A stretch of 64,000 bases of DNA. It comes from Eubacterium barkeri (lineage in GTDB: Bacteria > Bacillota > Clostridia > Eubacteriales > Eubacteriaceae). The stretch is from the NCBI RefSeq assembly GCF_900107125.1, contig NZ_FNOU01000014.1, positions 1 through 64,000 on the forward strand. Reading direction: 5' to 3'. Shown here piece after piece: positions 34,611 through 43,068 of the stretch. The position numbers were made by a program, and so were the translations under genes. A model generated the notes under the pieces. That model was not told the origin of the DNA and ran no database searches. It saw only the letters and a list, made by a program, of their open reading frames with translations. How positions within the stretch are numbered: the stretch's first letter is position 1; each line of letters opens with the position of its first letter.

Positions 34611-35057
34611 TTATGAAACCGGACAACTACTGATTTCAATATTAATTCGATTGCTGGTATTCGAAATCCCCTTAATCTCCAAATCATAGTCAACTTTGAC
34701 ACTCACAGGAGCTTCCTGGTCATTGTAGACCACATCGATCTCCTTGGTGAAAATTCCCATGGAAATATCCCCATAGGGTGTGGAGTACATGGTGAGGTTG
34801 TGCTTACCTTGCTCAAATTCCATAATCGAGTTCACCGAGCCCAGGCGAATGACCGATACCTTATCACCATTCACCCGAACAGTGGTGGTGGTTCCACCCA
34901 TGCCGGCCATTTCTGATTCCTCATAACTCAGGCACGTTGCCCCTTGTTCACGGTAATAGTCTCCTTCAGTCAGGAATACTGCATCATCACCTACAACATC
35001 TTCACTGCCATAATTGCCCTTGATGGACAGCCAAACCTTTTGTCGTTCTGGCATCAT
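34611..35057 (-). CDS. DUF1934 beta-barrel protein
   Basis: 148 residues from ATG 35057, eight bases after GGAGG; a GTG three codons earlier overlaps the ribosome site. I recognise the DUF1934 family (YwiB-like), small calycin-like barrels with WLSIKGNYG at the start, SYEESEMAGMGGTTTTVRV in the middle and YDLEIKGISNTSN near the end. In many Firmicutes it lies directly upstream of argS, as here. Biochemical role unknown. Confidence 0.85.
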   Translation of the reverse strand: MMPERQKVWLSIKGNYGSEDVVGDDAVFLTEGDYYREQGATCLSYEESEMAGMGGTTTTVRVNGDKVSVIRLGSVNSIMEFEQGKHNLTMYSTPYGDISMGIFTKEIDVVYNDQEAPVSVKVDYDLEIKGISNTSNRINIEISSCPVS

Positions 35058-35082
35058 CTTACTCACCTCCTGTTCCTTTTGT

Positions 35083-36627
35083 TTAGCTAAGCGTATACTC
35101 CGTATCCCGCTTTCGCCCCGCTGAACAAATGATTTTTTCCACCAGTTCAGCGTAATCCATCCCCATATTTTCCCACATCTTGGGATACATACTGATATTC
35201 GTAAATCCGGGGAGGGTATTCACCTCGTTAATGATAATTTCTCCAGATTCCCGGGTTACAAAGAAATCCACCCGGCTTAAGCCCGAGCCATCGATGGCTT
35301 CAAAGGCAATGGCAGCATATTCCCGAACTTTGTTTAACAAAGCCTCAGAAATCGGTGCCGGGATAATCACTTCTGAATCCTGATCATCCGAATATTTTGC
35401 TTCATAATCGTAGAATTCCTTGGAGGCGACAACTTCACCGGGAATAGTGGTCTTAATGACCCCTCCATCCTCCAGCACTGCACATTCAATTTCCCGGCCA
35501 TCAATAAAGGCTTCCACCAGAATTTTCTGGTCATAGCGCAGGGCTTCGATAATGCCTGCCACCAGCTCCTCATGGTTGTGGGCCTTGCTAATGCCAACAC
35601 TGGAGCCCATGTTTACCGGTTTGACAAAGGCCGGATAGCCAAGCTTCTCTTCAATTTTGGTCAGGATGGCATCCTGGTTCTGATCCCATTGTCGTTTTTT
35701 AAAGCACACATAGGGTGTCACTGGGATTCCCGCTGATTCAAATAATATTTTAGAGACGACCTTGTCCATCCCCACTGAAGAGGCCAGGACACCGCAGCCT
35801 ACGTAGGGCTTGCCCATCATTTCAAAGACACCCTGGATGGTGCCATCCTCTCCCATGGGGCCGTGGAGAATGGGGTAAAAAACATCGATTTCAGTGATTT
35901 CTGAATCATGAAACAGGGAAAATTCCTTTTTCAGGTTTTCGTCATCCTGTTCCCAGGAGCCATCTTTAATACGGCTGTAAGGCCCCTTATAAATCATCCA
36001 CACCCCTTGCTTGGTAATGCCAATACAAGTGATGTCATATTTTGCTGTATTAATAACCTGTAGTACATTATAGGCTGATACCCGGGAAACCTCATGCTCT
36101 CCGGATTGACCGCCGAATACCACACCTAATTTTATTTTATTTTCCATAAACGCCTCCTGATTCAGTGGTTTTTCTGGTAAGCTCTCTTCAGTCATAACCG
36201 TGATGCCCTTTTCTTCAAGCAACGCCGCGGTGATTCCGCTCCCCTTGACCAAAGTCCCGGAAAAAGAACCGTCATAAATCTGCCCATAGCCACAGGATGG
36301 ACTTTTTGCCTTTAAAACAGCCTTCTGGCACCCGTGTTTACGGGCCAGGGCCAAGGCATATTGGGCGCCCTCAACAAAGGGTAAAGTGCAATCTTCATTT
36401 TTAACATTATACACTTTTTGTCCATCACTTACCATCATTATTTCACATGGCAAGCGGGGTGTTGACAGACCCCCTGCCTGTTCTGGGCACACGGGAATCC
36501 CCCGTCCCTCCTGAACCCATTTGATGATCTGGGGATGGGGATTTGCCCGGCCATCATAGCGGCATGGCTGTCCAGCCAGACAGGCACTGACCAAAATTTT
36601 TTCACTCTTTTTCATCGAATCATCCAT
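35083..36627 (-). CDS. ddl: DUF523 domain fused to D-alanine--D-alanine ligase
   Basis: 514 residues in one frame. Residues about 8-150 are a DUF523 domain (LVSACLAGQPCRYDG with Cys16/Cys22, PVCPEQAGG, KSPSCGYGQIYDG). Residues 161-514 are a full D-Ala-D-Ala ligase (VVFGGQSGEHEVSRVSA, EGLYPILHG-type region VFYPILHGPMGEDG, KPVNMGSSVGISKA, EINTLPGFT-type INEVNTLPGFTNISMYPKM). Ddl makes the dipeptide for peptidoglycan in the cytoplasm. An internal ATG at 36147 has AGGAGG six bases upstream, so free Ddl (354 residues) may also be made. The first ATG has no ribosome site; TATGAT lies six bases before it, so it might be leaderless. Confidence 0.88.
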   Translation of the reverse strand: MDDSMKKSEKILVSACLAGQPCRYDGRANPHPQIIKWVQEGRGIPVCPEQAGGLSTPRLPCEIMMVSDGQKVYNVKNEDCTLPFVEGAQYALALARKHGCQKAVLKAKSPSCGYGQIYDGSFSGTLVKGSGITAALLEEKGITVMTEESLPEKPLNQEAFMENKIKLGVVFGGQSGEHEVSRVSAYNVLQVINTAKYDITCIGITKQGVWMIYKGPYSRIKDGSWEQDDENLKKEFSLFHDSEITEIDVFYPILHGPMGEDGTIQGVFEMMGKPYVGCGVLASSVGMDKVVSKILFESAGIPVTPYVCFKKRQWDQNQDAILTKIEEKLGYPAFVKPVNMGSSVGISKAHNHEELVAGIIEALRYDQKILVEAFIDGREIECAVLEDGGVIKTTIPGEVVASKEFYDYEAKYSDDQDSEVIIPAPISEALLNKVREYAAIAFEAIDGSGLSRVDFFVTRESGEIIINEVNTLPGFTNISMYPKMWENMGMDYAELVEKIICSAGRKRDTEYTLS

Positions 36628-36642
36628 TTATGTATCATACCA

Positions 36643-36680
36643 TAAAAAAGCAGATACCAACATAATTTGTCAGTATCTGC
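36643..36680 (-). terminator. Terminator of the DUF2148 gene
   Basis: GCAGATAC and GTATCTGC (36650-36657 and 36673-36680) form a stem followed on the minus strand by TTTTTTATGG. It lies between the DUF2148 gene and the DUF523-Ddl gene, whose promoter must overlap or follow it. Confidence 0.75.
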
Positions 36681-36721
36681 CATCATTTATTTGACCCTAT
36701 AAATTAGTGCTGCCCCTGGGC

Positions 36722-37252
36722 TTAGCGGTCAAAGAAAATTGATTTGCCACTGGTTGAAAGGGGAATCCCCATAATCATGGTGACATCTGCTCCCAGGTAT
36801 CCCAGGGATTTTGCTGCCATGCCAATGGAAAACATAATCCGATTATCGATGCGAGCATCCCCTGCCACAGATACCGCAGAACCGATGGCGATTCCCAGGT
36901 CCATAGGATCATACACACAGACCCCGTCTGCTTTTTGGCACTGGGCACAGTCCTCATAATGACAAAGCTGACAGGCTTCATTGAGCCCCCGTTTCCCTTC
37001 CCGGGTTCCGATGAGCACCACGGCTGCACTCAATTCGACATTTTTTCCATCCCGGATAAAGCTGGGTTTGTCCTGGGCTTCCCCCAATCGCATCATCTCT
37101 GCCACCAGCTCACCCTTTTCCGTATCGGTGATAACGGCAGTCTCAATATAATCGATGCCCCGGGCCTTGGGTGCAGTCCGGGCAGCAGCACACATGGCAT
37201 TGGCAGTCATCATGACTGCGGCAGCTTCTGCTTTTTCAGATTTTACAATCAT
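36722..37252 (-). CDS. DUF2148 ferredoxin-domain protein
   Basis: 176 residues. MCAAARTAPKARGIDYIETAV at the start and a cysteine cluster CQLCHYEDCAQC near residue 98-109, followed by CVYDPMDLGIAIGSAV, fit the DUF2148 family found in anaerobes. The cluster could hold an iron-sulfur centre. Function is unknown. It follows the phosphohexomutase gene by 12 bases, so the two are probably co-transcribed. Confidence 0.8.
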   Translation of the reverse strand: MIVKSEKAEAAAVMMTANAMCAAARTAPKARGIDYIETAVITDTEKGELVAEMMRLGEAQDKPSFIRDGKNVELSAAVVLIGTREGKRGLNEACQLCHYEDCAQCQKADGVCVYDPMDLGIAIGSAVSVAGDARIDNRIMFSIGMAAKSLGYLGADVTMIMGIPLSTSGKSIFFDR

Positions 37253-37264
37253 TTTATTTTCCTC

Positions 37265-38953
37265 TTATTTTGGGATATTGGCAGCGACGGCTTCCTGGAG
37301 CACCGAAAGCTTGGCTTCGGCATCGCCATGGGAGGTGCCTACCACAGAGTAGTAAATCTTAAGCTTTGGCTCGGTTCCAGAGGGACGCAGGGCATACCAG
37401 GAATTCTTATCAAAGACAAATTTCAGAACATTGGATTTAGGTAAATCAATCCGTGTTTTCACGCCGGTTTCCAAATCGATGCTTTCTCCCGTCTGGTAAT
37501 CATTAAAGACCACCAGCCTTTCATCGGCAAAGCCATCAAAATGAGTCCCCCGGAATTGTTCCATAATGGTGTTAATCTTGACCTTACCTTCGATGCCCTC
37601 CAGGGTAATGGCCTGGACATTTTCCAGGAAGAAGCCATGCTGTGCGTATAAATCCTCTAAGGCTTCGTATAAGGTCATTCCCTTTTGCTTGTAGTAGTGG
37701 GCCATTTCACACACCAGGGCCGAGGCTAATACGGCATCCTTATCCCGGGCATAATCCCCGGCCAGGTAGCCGTAGCTTTCTTCATAGCCCATGACGAAGG
37801 TCTGTTCTCCACTTTCCTTCCACTCTGTCATTTTTTCCCCAATGTATTTAAATCCAGTGAGGACATCAACCACCGCAGCACCCTGGGCTCTGGCAATCAC
37901 CCCGCCCATTTCACTGGTCACAATGGTTTTGATAACCGCCTTATTGTCCGGATAATCCCGGGTTTTAAGCATATAATCCACCAGCAGGGCCCCGGTTTGG
38001 TTGCCGGTGAAAACCACATAATCGCCATCGGATTTCCGACAGACCACCCCGACACGGTCACAGTCCGGGTCCGTCCCGATAATCACATCTGCACCATCTT
38101 TTTCCGCCATGGCGATGGCAATGTTAAAGACAGATTTTTCCTCGGGATTGGGGTAGGATACCGTTGGGAAATCCCCATCGGGCTGTTCCTGCTCTTTGAC
38201 CACCACCACATTTTTGTAGCCGAGATCTGCCAGCACCCGACGCACAGGCACATTACCGCTGCCGTGGAGTGGGGTATAAATCACCTTTAAATCACTCCCG
38301 GGATTGGCATGGGCTACCCCCTCAACAGCGGCAGCAAAAGCATCATCCACCTCAGGCCCAACCGTAATAATATGTTCGTCATCAATGGCGGCAAGCTTCA
38401 CCCCGAAATAATCCTCAATTTTAGAAATTTCTGCGACCACCCCATCAGCTACCTCCGCAGTAATCTGACCGCCGTCTGGGCCGTACACCTTATAGCCGTT
38501 ATAAATCTTCGGATTATGGGACGCTGTTACAGCAATCCCCGCAGCAGTTTTTAAATGGCGCACGGTAAAGGACAGTACCGGCACCGGACGCAGGCTATCG
38601 AAGAGATACGCCACAATCCCATTGGCCGCCAATACTTGAGCCGCTACCTGGGCAAATTCCGGAGAAAAGTTCCTGGAATCATAGGCGATGGCCACACCCT
38701 TTTCGGCATTGGCGGGGTCTGCCGCCAGCAGATACTGGGCCAATCCCTGGGTCGCCCGGGCAACCACATAAATATTCATACGGTTGGTCCCCATTCCAAT
38801 TTTTCCACGCATACCAGCGGTGCCAAAGGCTAAGTCCGTATAGAATCGATCCTCTAATTCTTTTTCATCCCGAATGACCGAGAGCTCCTTGTACATGTTG
38901 GCGTCCCATTGCATAAAATCCTTCCATGCCTGACAATTTGTCTGATAGTCCAT
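37265..38953 (-). CDS. Phosphoglucomutase/phosphomannomutase family protein
   Basis: 562 residues from ATG 38953 (MDYQTNCQAWKDFMQW), AAGGAGG upstream; 13 extra codons upstream are rejected. It belongs to the alpha-D-phosphohexomutase superfamily of PgcA type: GTAGMRGKIGMGTNRMN at the sugar-binding start, catalytic serine loop TASHNPKIYNGYKVY, metal loop GTDPDCDRVGV, and phosphate loop RPSGTEPKLKIYY. It interconverts glucose-6-phosphate and glucose-1-phosphate, feeding GalU encoded just upstream. Own promoter at 38995-39023. Confidence 0.94.
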   Translation of the reverse strand: MDYQTNCQAWKDFMQWDANMYKELSVIRDEKELEDRFYTDLAFGTAGMRGKIGMGTNRMNIYVVARATQGLAQYLLAADPANAEKGVAIAYDSRNFSPEFAQVAAQVLAANGIVAYLFDSLRPVPVLSFTVRHLKTAAGIAVTASHNPKIYNGYKVYGPDGGQITAEVADGVVAEISKIEDYFGVKLAAIDDEHIITVGPEVDDAFAAAVEGVAHANPGSDLKVIYTPLHGSGNVPVRRVLADLGYKNVVVVKEQEQPDGDFPTVSYPNPEEKSVFNIAIAMAEKDGADVIIGTDPDCDRVGVVCRKSDGDYVVFTGNQTGALLVDYMLKTRDYPDNKAVIKTIVTSEMGGVIARAQGAAVVDVLTGFKYIGEKMTEWKESGEQTFVMGYEESYGYLAGDYARDKDAVLASALVCEMAHYYKQKGMTLYEALEDLYAQHGFFLENVQAITLEGIEGKVKINTIMEQFRGTHFDGFADERLVVFNDYQTGESIDLETGVKTRIDLPKSNVLKFVFDKNSWYALRPSGTEPKLKIYYSVVGTSHGDAEAKLSVLQEAVAANIPK

Positions 38954-38994
38954 TCTTCTCTCCTCCTTGGTGTAATTGCTTTTCGGTTTCATAC

Positions 38995-39023
38995 ATTATA
39001 ACCCACTCCCTTTTTCGCCACAA
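38995..39023 (-). promoter_or_regulatory. Sigma-A promoter of the phosphohexomutase gene
   Basis: On the minus strand TTGTGG, 17 bases, TATAAT (38995-39000). It lies about 45 bases before the chosen start. Confidence 0.7.
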
Positions 39024-39034
39024 GAGAAAAGCGC

Positions 39035-39901
39035 TTAAAGCTCCAAATTTTTAAGATATTCTCTGAATTTATCTTCTAATCCAGGGGTTCGCAGACCGTA
39101 CTCCACGGTAGCTTCCAGAAATCCCAATTTATCCCCCACGTCGTAACGGCGTCCGGCAAAATCGTAGGCCATCATCTTTTCCCGCTTAGCCAGCTTTTTT
39201 AAGCCATCTGTCAGCTGGATTTCTCCACCGGCTCCCCGACCCGTATGCTCCAGAATTTCAAAGATCTCAGGGGAGATGATGTATCGGCCCAGGATAGCCA
39301 GGTTGGAGGGTGCTTCATCAATGGGAGGCTTTTCCACCAGATCTTCCACTTCATACACATAGTCCGACAGAGACTTTCCAGAAACAATCCCGTATTTATC
39401 CACCTGATCATCCGGAACCGTCTGCACCCCAATGACTGAAGCCTGATATTTATCATAGATATTAATCATTTGCTTTAACGCTGGGTTTTCTTCATTATAA
39501 ACGATATCGTCCCCCAGGACCACAGCAAAGGGTTCATCCCCAACGAATTCCTTGGCACAGAGCACGGCATGTCCCAGACCCTTGGCTTCCCCCTGGCGTA
39601 CCGTAAAGATATTGGCCATATTCGTAATGTTCTCCACCATACGCAGCTCGGCATCCTTTCCCTTCATCTTGAGATTGAATTCCAGCTCCGGTACATGGTC
39701 GAAGTGATTAATGATAATATCCTTATTCCGTCCGGTGATAATCAGAATATCTTCAATGCCGGATGCCACAATTTCCTCGATGATATACTGGATCGTCGGC
39801 TTATCCACAATGGGAAGAATTTCCTTCGGAACGGATTTTGTCACAGGCAGGAACCGAGTCCCTAAACCCGCTGCCGGTATAACGGCCTTGCGTACTTTCA
39901 T
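39035..39901 (-). CDS. galU: UTP--glucose-1-phosphate uridylyltransferase
   Basis: 288 residues, standard GalU: AVIPAAGLGTRFLPVTKSVPKE with the nucleotide loop, KPTIQYIIEE, VLGDDIVYNEE, and VEKPPIDEAPSNLAILGRYI. It makes UDP-glucose for polysaccharide or glycolipid synthesis. It follows the UDP-sugar dehydrogenase-like gene by 16 bases and precedes the phosphohexomutase, so the three form a UDP-sugar group. Confidence 0.96.
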   Translation of the reverse strand: MKVRKAVIPAAGLGTRFLPVTKSVPKEILPIVDKPTIQYIIEEIVASGIEDILIITGRNKDIIINHFDHVPELEFNLKMKGKDAELRMVENITNMANIFTVRQGEAKGLGHAVLCAKEFVGDEPFAVVLGDDIVYNEENPALKQMINIYDKYQASVIGVQTVPDDQVDKYGIVSGKSLSDYVYEVEDLVEKPPIDEAPSNLAILGRYIISPEIFEILEHTGRGAGGEIQLTDGLKKLAKREKMMAYDFAGRRYDVGDKLGFLEATVEYGLRTPGLEDKFREYLKNLEL

Positions 39902-39917
39902 GCTTTTCTCCTATCTT

Positions 39918-41249
39918 TTAATTATAATATTCCAATCCACAATGAGCGGCTCGGTCCTGATCAAAGGCATGGACCACGTCGATAAAAGTGGTCCCCTCCA
40001 TGCGTTTCCCCAGGGAGGGCATGAGCAGACGCTCCATTCCCTTCCATCTCCCCAGAATAACCACAGCATCCACATCCTGGGTCGCCTCTTTAACGGACAG
40101 ACAAAAGAGCAGATCATCCCGGATTCTAAACAAACGCCATTTTGCTTGATCTAAACCCTGGGGTGTGAAGAGCTGCAACTGGTACCCCGCTGCCGCCAGG
40201 GCCTGAATAACCACCAGAGCCGGAGCATCCCGAAGATCATCCGTATTGGCAATGGGTGCCATCCCCAGAACTGCAATCTTCTTTGCCTTTGACCGGCGAA
40301 GCTGCTTCTTAATCCGACTGATTGTAGCTCTTAAAATCCGCTTATGATCCCCTGACACAGATTCCAGGAGTCCCAGGGGTGCCTTTTTCTCCCCAGCCAG
40401 ATGGCGAAGGGTTTCTATTTCCTGGGAAATACAACTTCCGCCATATCCTAAAGCCTCAGAAAAAGGATCATATCCCGTTTTTTCCTGCATCCTTACAATG
40501 GCCTTGATTCTCCGGGGATCACTTCCCCCCATCTGGCTCAGACGGGTAATCCCATCCCCATAAGTCTGCTTAATGGCCAACAGTCCGCTGTAGGCATAGG
40601 CCGAAAGTTCTGCTTCCTCAGGCATGCAGTGGGCAATACGCTTCTTCGCCCCGGAAAGGTGGTGGAGCATAGTGCCCAGGGCCTCAGGAATTTCCCCCGG
40701 ACATCCCACTGGCATCACCGCAGTTCGTCCCATTGCCTCAAGCCAATTCCCCCGGGCGTATAAATCCGGCATAGACACCACCTGAATCCTAATGGCTTTA
40801 TCCGCCTCGGCTAAGATAGCATCCACCATCCCTTGGATTGCGGCACAGCTGCCTGGGGGCACCACCGATTTAATAACCAGCACCCGATCCTCCACGGCTG
40901 TATTGGCCACCTGTCTGGCAATGGCCTCCACAAAACGCAGATTCGGCTGATGGTCCTCTCCGATGGGGACCATGGCACTGATAAAAATAACCGGACAGTT
41001 AAGAATCAGCCTCCGGGGATGGCTTACAAACACCAAAGTCTTCTGAGTTGTCAGTGCAGTGACCGCCTCGGACAGGCCGGGCTCTTCTCCCGGAAGCTCC
41101 CCCTCAAGGGCTCCACTCACCATTTCTTCATCCATATCCGTACACATCGCAGACACCCCAGCCCGGGCTAAGACTGCTCCCCAGGACAGACCCTCAACCG
41201 TCAGACCGATAACGCCCCCCACCATGGATGTTTTCTCTGTATTCTCCAT
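39918..41249 (-). CDS. Divergent UDP-glucose/UDP-sugar dehydrogenase
   Basis: 443 residues from ATG 41249, which shares a base with the stop of the upstream gene (TAATG). Overall layout is that of UDP-glucose 6-dehydrogenase: N-terminal Rossmann, central helical (LLAIKQTYGDGI) and C-terminal Rossmann (KKIAVLGMAPIANTDDLRDAPA). The catalytic cysteine is present as Cys273 in GYGGSC, but the following FPKD is replaced by ISQE, and the N-terminal dinucleotide motif reads GVIGLTVEGLSWG rather than GxGYVGL. It may be a relaxed or inactive enzyme, or have another UDP-sugar substrate. Adjacent galU supports a sugar-nucleotide role. Confidence 0.8.
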   Translation of the reverse strand: MENTEKTSMVGGVIGLTVEGLSWGAVLARAGVSAMCTDMDEEMVSGALEGELPGEEPGLSEAVTALTTQKTLVFVSHPRRLILNCPVIFISAMVPIGEDHQPNLRFVEAIARQVANTAVEDRVLVIKSVVPPGSCAAIQGMVDAILAEADKAIRIQVVSMPDLYARGNWLEAMGRTAVMPVGCPGEIPEALGTMLHHLSGAKKRIAHCMPEEAELSAYAYSGLLAIKQTYGDGITRLSQMGGSDPRRIKAIVRMQEKTGYDPFSEALGYGGSCISQEIETLRHLAGEKKAPLGLLESVSGDHKRILRATISRIKKQLRRSKAKKIAVLGMAPIANTDDLRDAPALVVIQALAAAGYQLQLFTPQGLDQAKWRLFRIRDDLLFCLSVKEATQDVDAVVILGRWKGMERLLMPSLGKRMEGTTFIDVVHAFDQDRAAHCGLEYYN

Positions 41250-42079
41250 TACCATACCCCCTTCAAGGCTTCGTACAATTCCCGCTCAGCGCCTTCACCA
41301 ATACAGACATCAACCCCTGCATTTTCCATGCGGTCCATCCCCAGAGGTACGGTTACCGAGGCCAATATAATGGGTACAGATCGGCTGCCTGCATGTTTAA
41401 GCTTTCGGATACACTTCGCCACAGTTACCCCATCCATGAGAAACATCGCCTTTTCCAACACGATACCATCATATCGTCCTTCTTCTGAAGCTGAAAAGAT
41501 CTCCACTGCCTTTAAGCCATTCGCGGCCTCATCCACCTGAATCCCCCAGGTTTCTGCCAGCGTGATGATATCTTTGCCTTCACCCCTGGGACCAATGCCA
41601 TAGAGCAAATGCTTCCCTACAAAGGAAGCCGTATCCATGGGTTCCAGGGCCACCTCGGGCTCCGGTTCTTCTTCCAATTCTGTATCAAATGCTTCATCGA
41701 AAGCGATTTCAAATTCCCCTTCTTCCGGTGGTTCATCCTCAGTTTCCAGTCTTCCCACAGGTTCACGTTCCTGCTCCAGAATGAACGCCGGCTCATCTCC
41801 TGATGACAGTGCCTCCGCCAACACATCCCCGTCTGCCAACGGGGCTTCCTGTGCTGGCTTCTTTGTTTCTGTTTCTTCTAAAGCTTCCGTTTCCATCCCC
41901 TCTTCTGGTGGTGCTTCTAACCAGGGCGTTCCCAGAATATCTAAGATCCGCCTCAACGCCCCTTTCCCATCTTCTTCTGTTGCCAAGGCCTCCCGTGCCA
42001 CATCACGGATTTGATCCAGCACCTCCGGTGCCGCTATACATTCATGTTTTTTAAAAAAATCTCGCCACTTCCCAGCCAT
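41249..42079 (-). CDS. Protein with acidic linker and degenerate receiver domain
   Basis: 276 residues. An N-terminal helical segment (1-55, WRDFFKKHECIAAPEVLDQIRDVA) is followed by a long Glu/Pro-rich disordered linker (about 56-150) and a receiver-like C-terminal domain (about 153-276: LLYGIGPRGEGKDIITLAETWGI, then VLEKAMFLMDGVTVAKCIR). The phospho-acceptor aspartate of true receivers (LLD.MMP) is replaced by Glu in VLEKAMF, and the acidic pair at the start is missing, so it cannot be a normal phospho-switch. Coupled by TAATG to the divergent UDP-sugar dehydrogenase. I do not know its function; control of capsule/cell-wall sugar synthesis is possible. Confidence 0.7.
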   Translation of the reverse strand: MAGKWRDFFKKHECIAAPEVLDQIRDVAREALATEEDGKGALRRILDILGTPWLEAPPEEGMETEALEETETKKPAQEAPLADGDVLAEALSSGDEPAFILEQEREPVGRLETEDEPPEEGEFEIAFDEAFDTELEEEPEPEVALEPMDTASFVGKHLLYGIGPRGEGKDIITLAETWGIQVDEAANGLKAVEIFSASEEGRYDGIVLEKAMFLMDGVTVAKCIRKLKHAGSRSVPIILASVTVPLGMDRMENAGVDVCIGEGAERELYEALKGVW

Positions 42080-42136
42080 TCTCTATTCTCCATTCACATT
42101 GCTGTTGGGTATTATTATACAATAAAAATTTGCAAA

Positions 42137-42173
42137 TAGAAAGCCACCCTCCAGACCGGAGGATGGCTTTTCC
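42137..42173 (-). terminator. Terminator of the sipW operon
   Basis: AAAGCCACCCTCC (42140-42152) pairs with GGAGGATGGCTTT (42158-42170); the minus strand continues CTATTTGCAAATTTTT. It follows the last small gene at 42182. Confidence 0.8.
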
Positions 42174-42181
42174 AAGAAAAC

Positions 42182-42391
42182 TTATTTTTTAAAAACAGAA
42201 TTGGGTATTTCATCCGTTCCTACCGCAGAATCCAAAAGATGAATCAGCTCTAGCGCACTGCGAAAGGGGATTTTCTGCTGGGTTTGTGTCCATAGAACGG
42301 TTCCCTGCCAGGTGTTGTTTTGGGTGTTCAGGATTTCCAGGATAAAGGTCTGTCCGGCCTTTGTTTTGATGGTTGTCGTATTGTCCTGCAT
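42182..42391 (-). CDS. Small hypothetical protein at the end of the sipW operon
   Basis: 69 residues, start MQDNTTTIKTKAGQTF behind AAGAGGAAAAG. Soluble, without signal peptide; LEILNTQNNTWQGTVLW and RSALELIHLLDSA suggest a small beta-strand/helix fold. It begins 22 bases after the TasA-like gene and is followed by a terminator, so it belongs to the operon. I do not recognise the family. A cytoplasmic helper or regulator for the surface proteins is a guess. Confidence 0.65.
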   Translation of the reverse strand: MQDNTTTIKTKAGQTFILEILNTQNNTWQGTVLWTQTQQKIPFRSALELIHLLDSAVGTDEIPNSVFKK

Positions 42392-42413
42392 TCTTTTCCT
42401 CTTTACATCCAGG

Positions 42414-43004
42414 TTATTTGGCGGCTTCGATGGTGACGTTCCCCCAGCTGGTAATATTACCCGCGGTATCTTTAGTCGGAGTAAAATTATCGGACTGGAT
42501 TAATTCAGCCTTTAAATTCATGCTAAAGGATTTTTCAGCCATTTCATTTCCCCAGGTTGTGGGGATGGTAACCGTATTAAAGATGGTTGCCGTATCCCCA
42601 GGTTTTAACACTGTATTGTAATAGAAATATCCGTCAGACCCTAAGACCCATCCAGGATTCAAGGTGATCCCCCCTTGAAATTCTGCAATCTGAGGTGCTG
42701 TTAAACCGGTGTATTCAATCTTCATCCGGGCGTAAGCATTTTGAGAATTCGAATCCAACGTGATGACGGGAACCTTGCTCAAGGTTTTACCAGGGGTAAT
42801 GCTTGTATAATCCCGGCCACCATCTTCTCGCTTTGTTCCATCGGTGGACCCATCTTCTGTTAATGTCCCGGATACTTTACCTAAGGTAAAGACATTCTGC
42901 TTGGCATCGGTATCGGTAAAGTATGCTAAGGTGGCGCCAACAGCAATGATGGCAATCACGGCCAATGCTGAAATCAGTATGGCGGCTTTTTTTGTAGTTG
43001 TCAT
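42414..43004 (-). CDS. SipW-dependent TasA-like surface protein 1
   Basis: 196 residues. The start MTTTKKAAILISALAV leads into a hydrophobic helix ending AVGATLAYFTDTDAKQNVFTLG, the SipW-dependent signal peptide pattern with 'AYFTD..A..N.F..G'. The mature part has VITLDSNSQNAYARMKI and KPGDTATIFNTVTIP, like camelysin/TasA-type fibre proteins. Secreted through Sec, processed by SipW (44670), then probably assembled on the cell surface or in biofilm matrix. Confidence 0.88.
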   Translation of the reverse strand: MTTTKKAAILISALAVIAIIAVGATLAYFTDTDAKQNVFTLGKVSGTLTEDGSTDGTKREDGGRDYTSITPGKTLSKVPVITLDSNSQNAYARMKIEYTGLTAPQIAEFQGGITLNPGWVLGSDGYFYYNTVLKPGDTATIFNTVTIPTTWGNEMAEKSFSMNLKAELIQSDNFTPTKDTAGNITSWGNVTIEAAK

Positions 43005-43068
43005 GGGGTTGCTCCTTCTTTAACAAAGGGATAGATTCATGATCTCCCTTTGTTCCCTTAAGTTAAAA

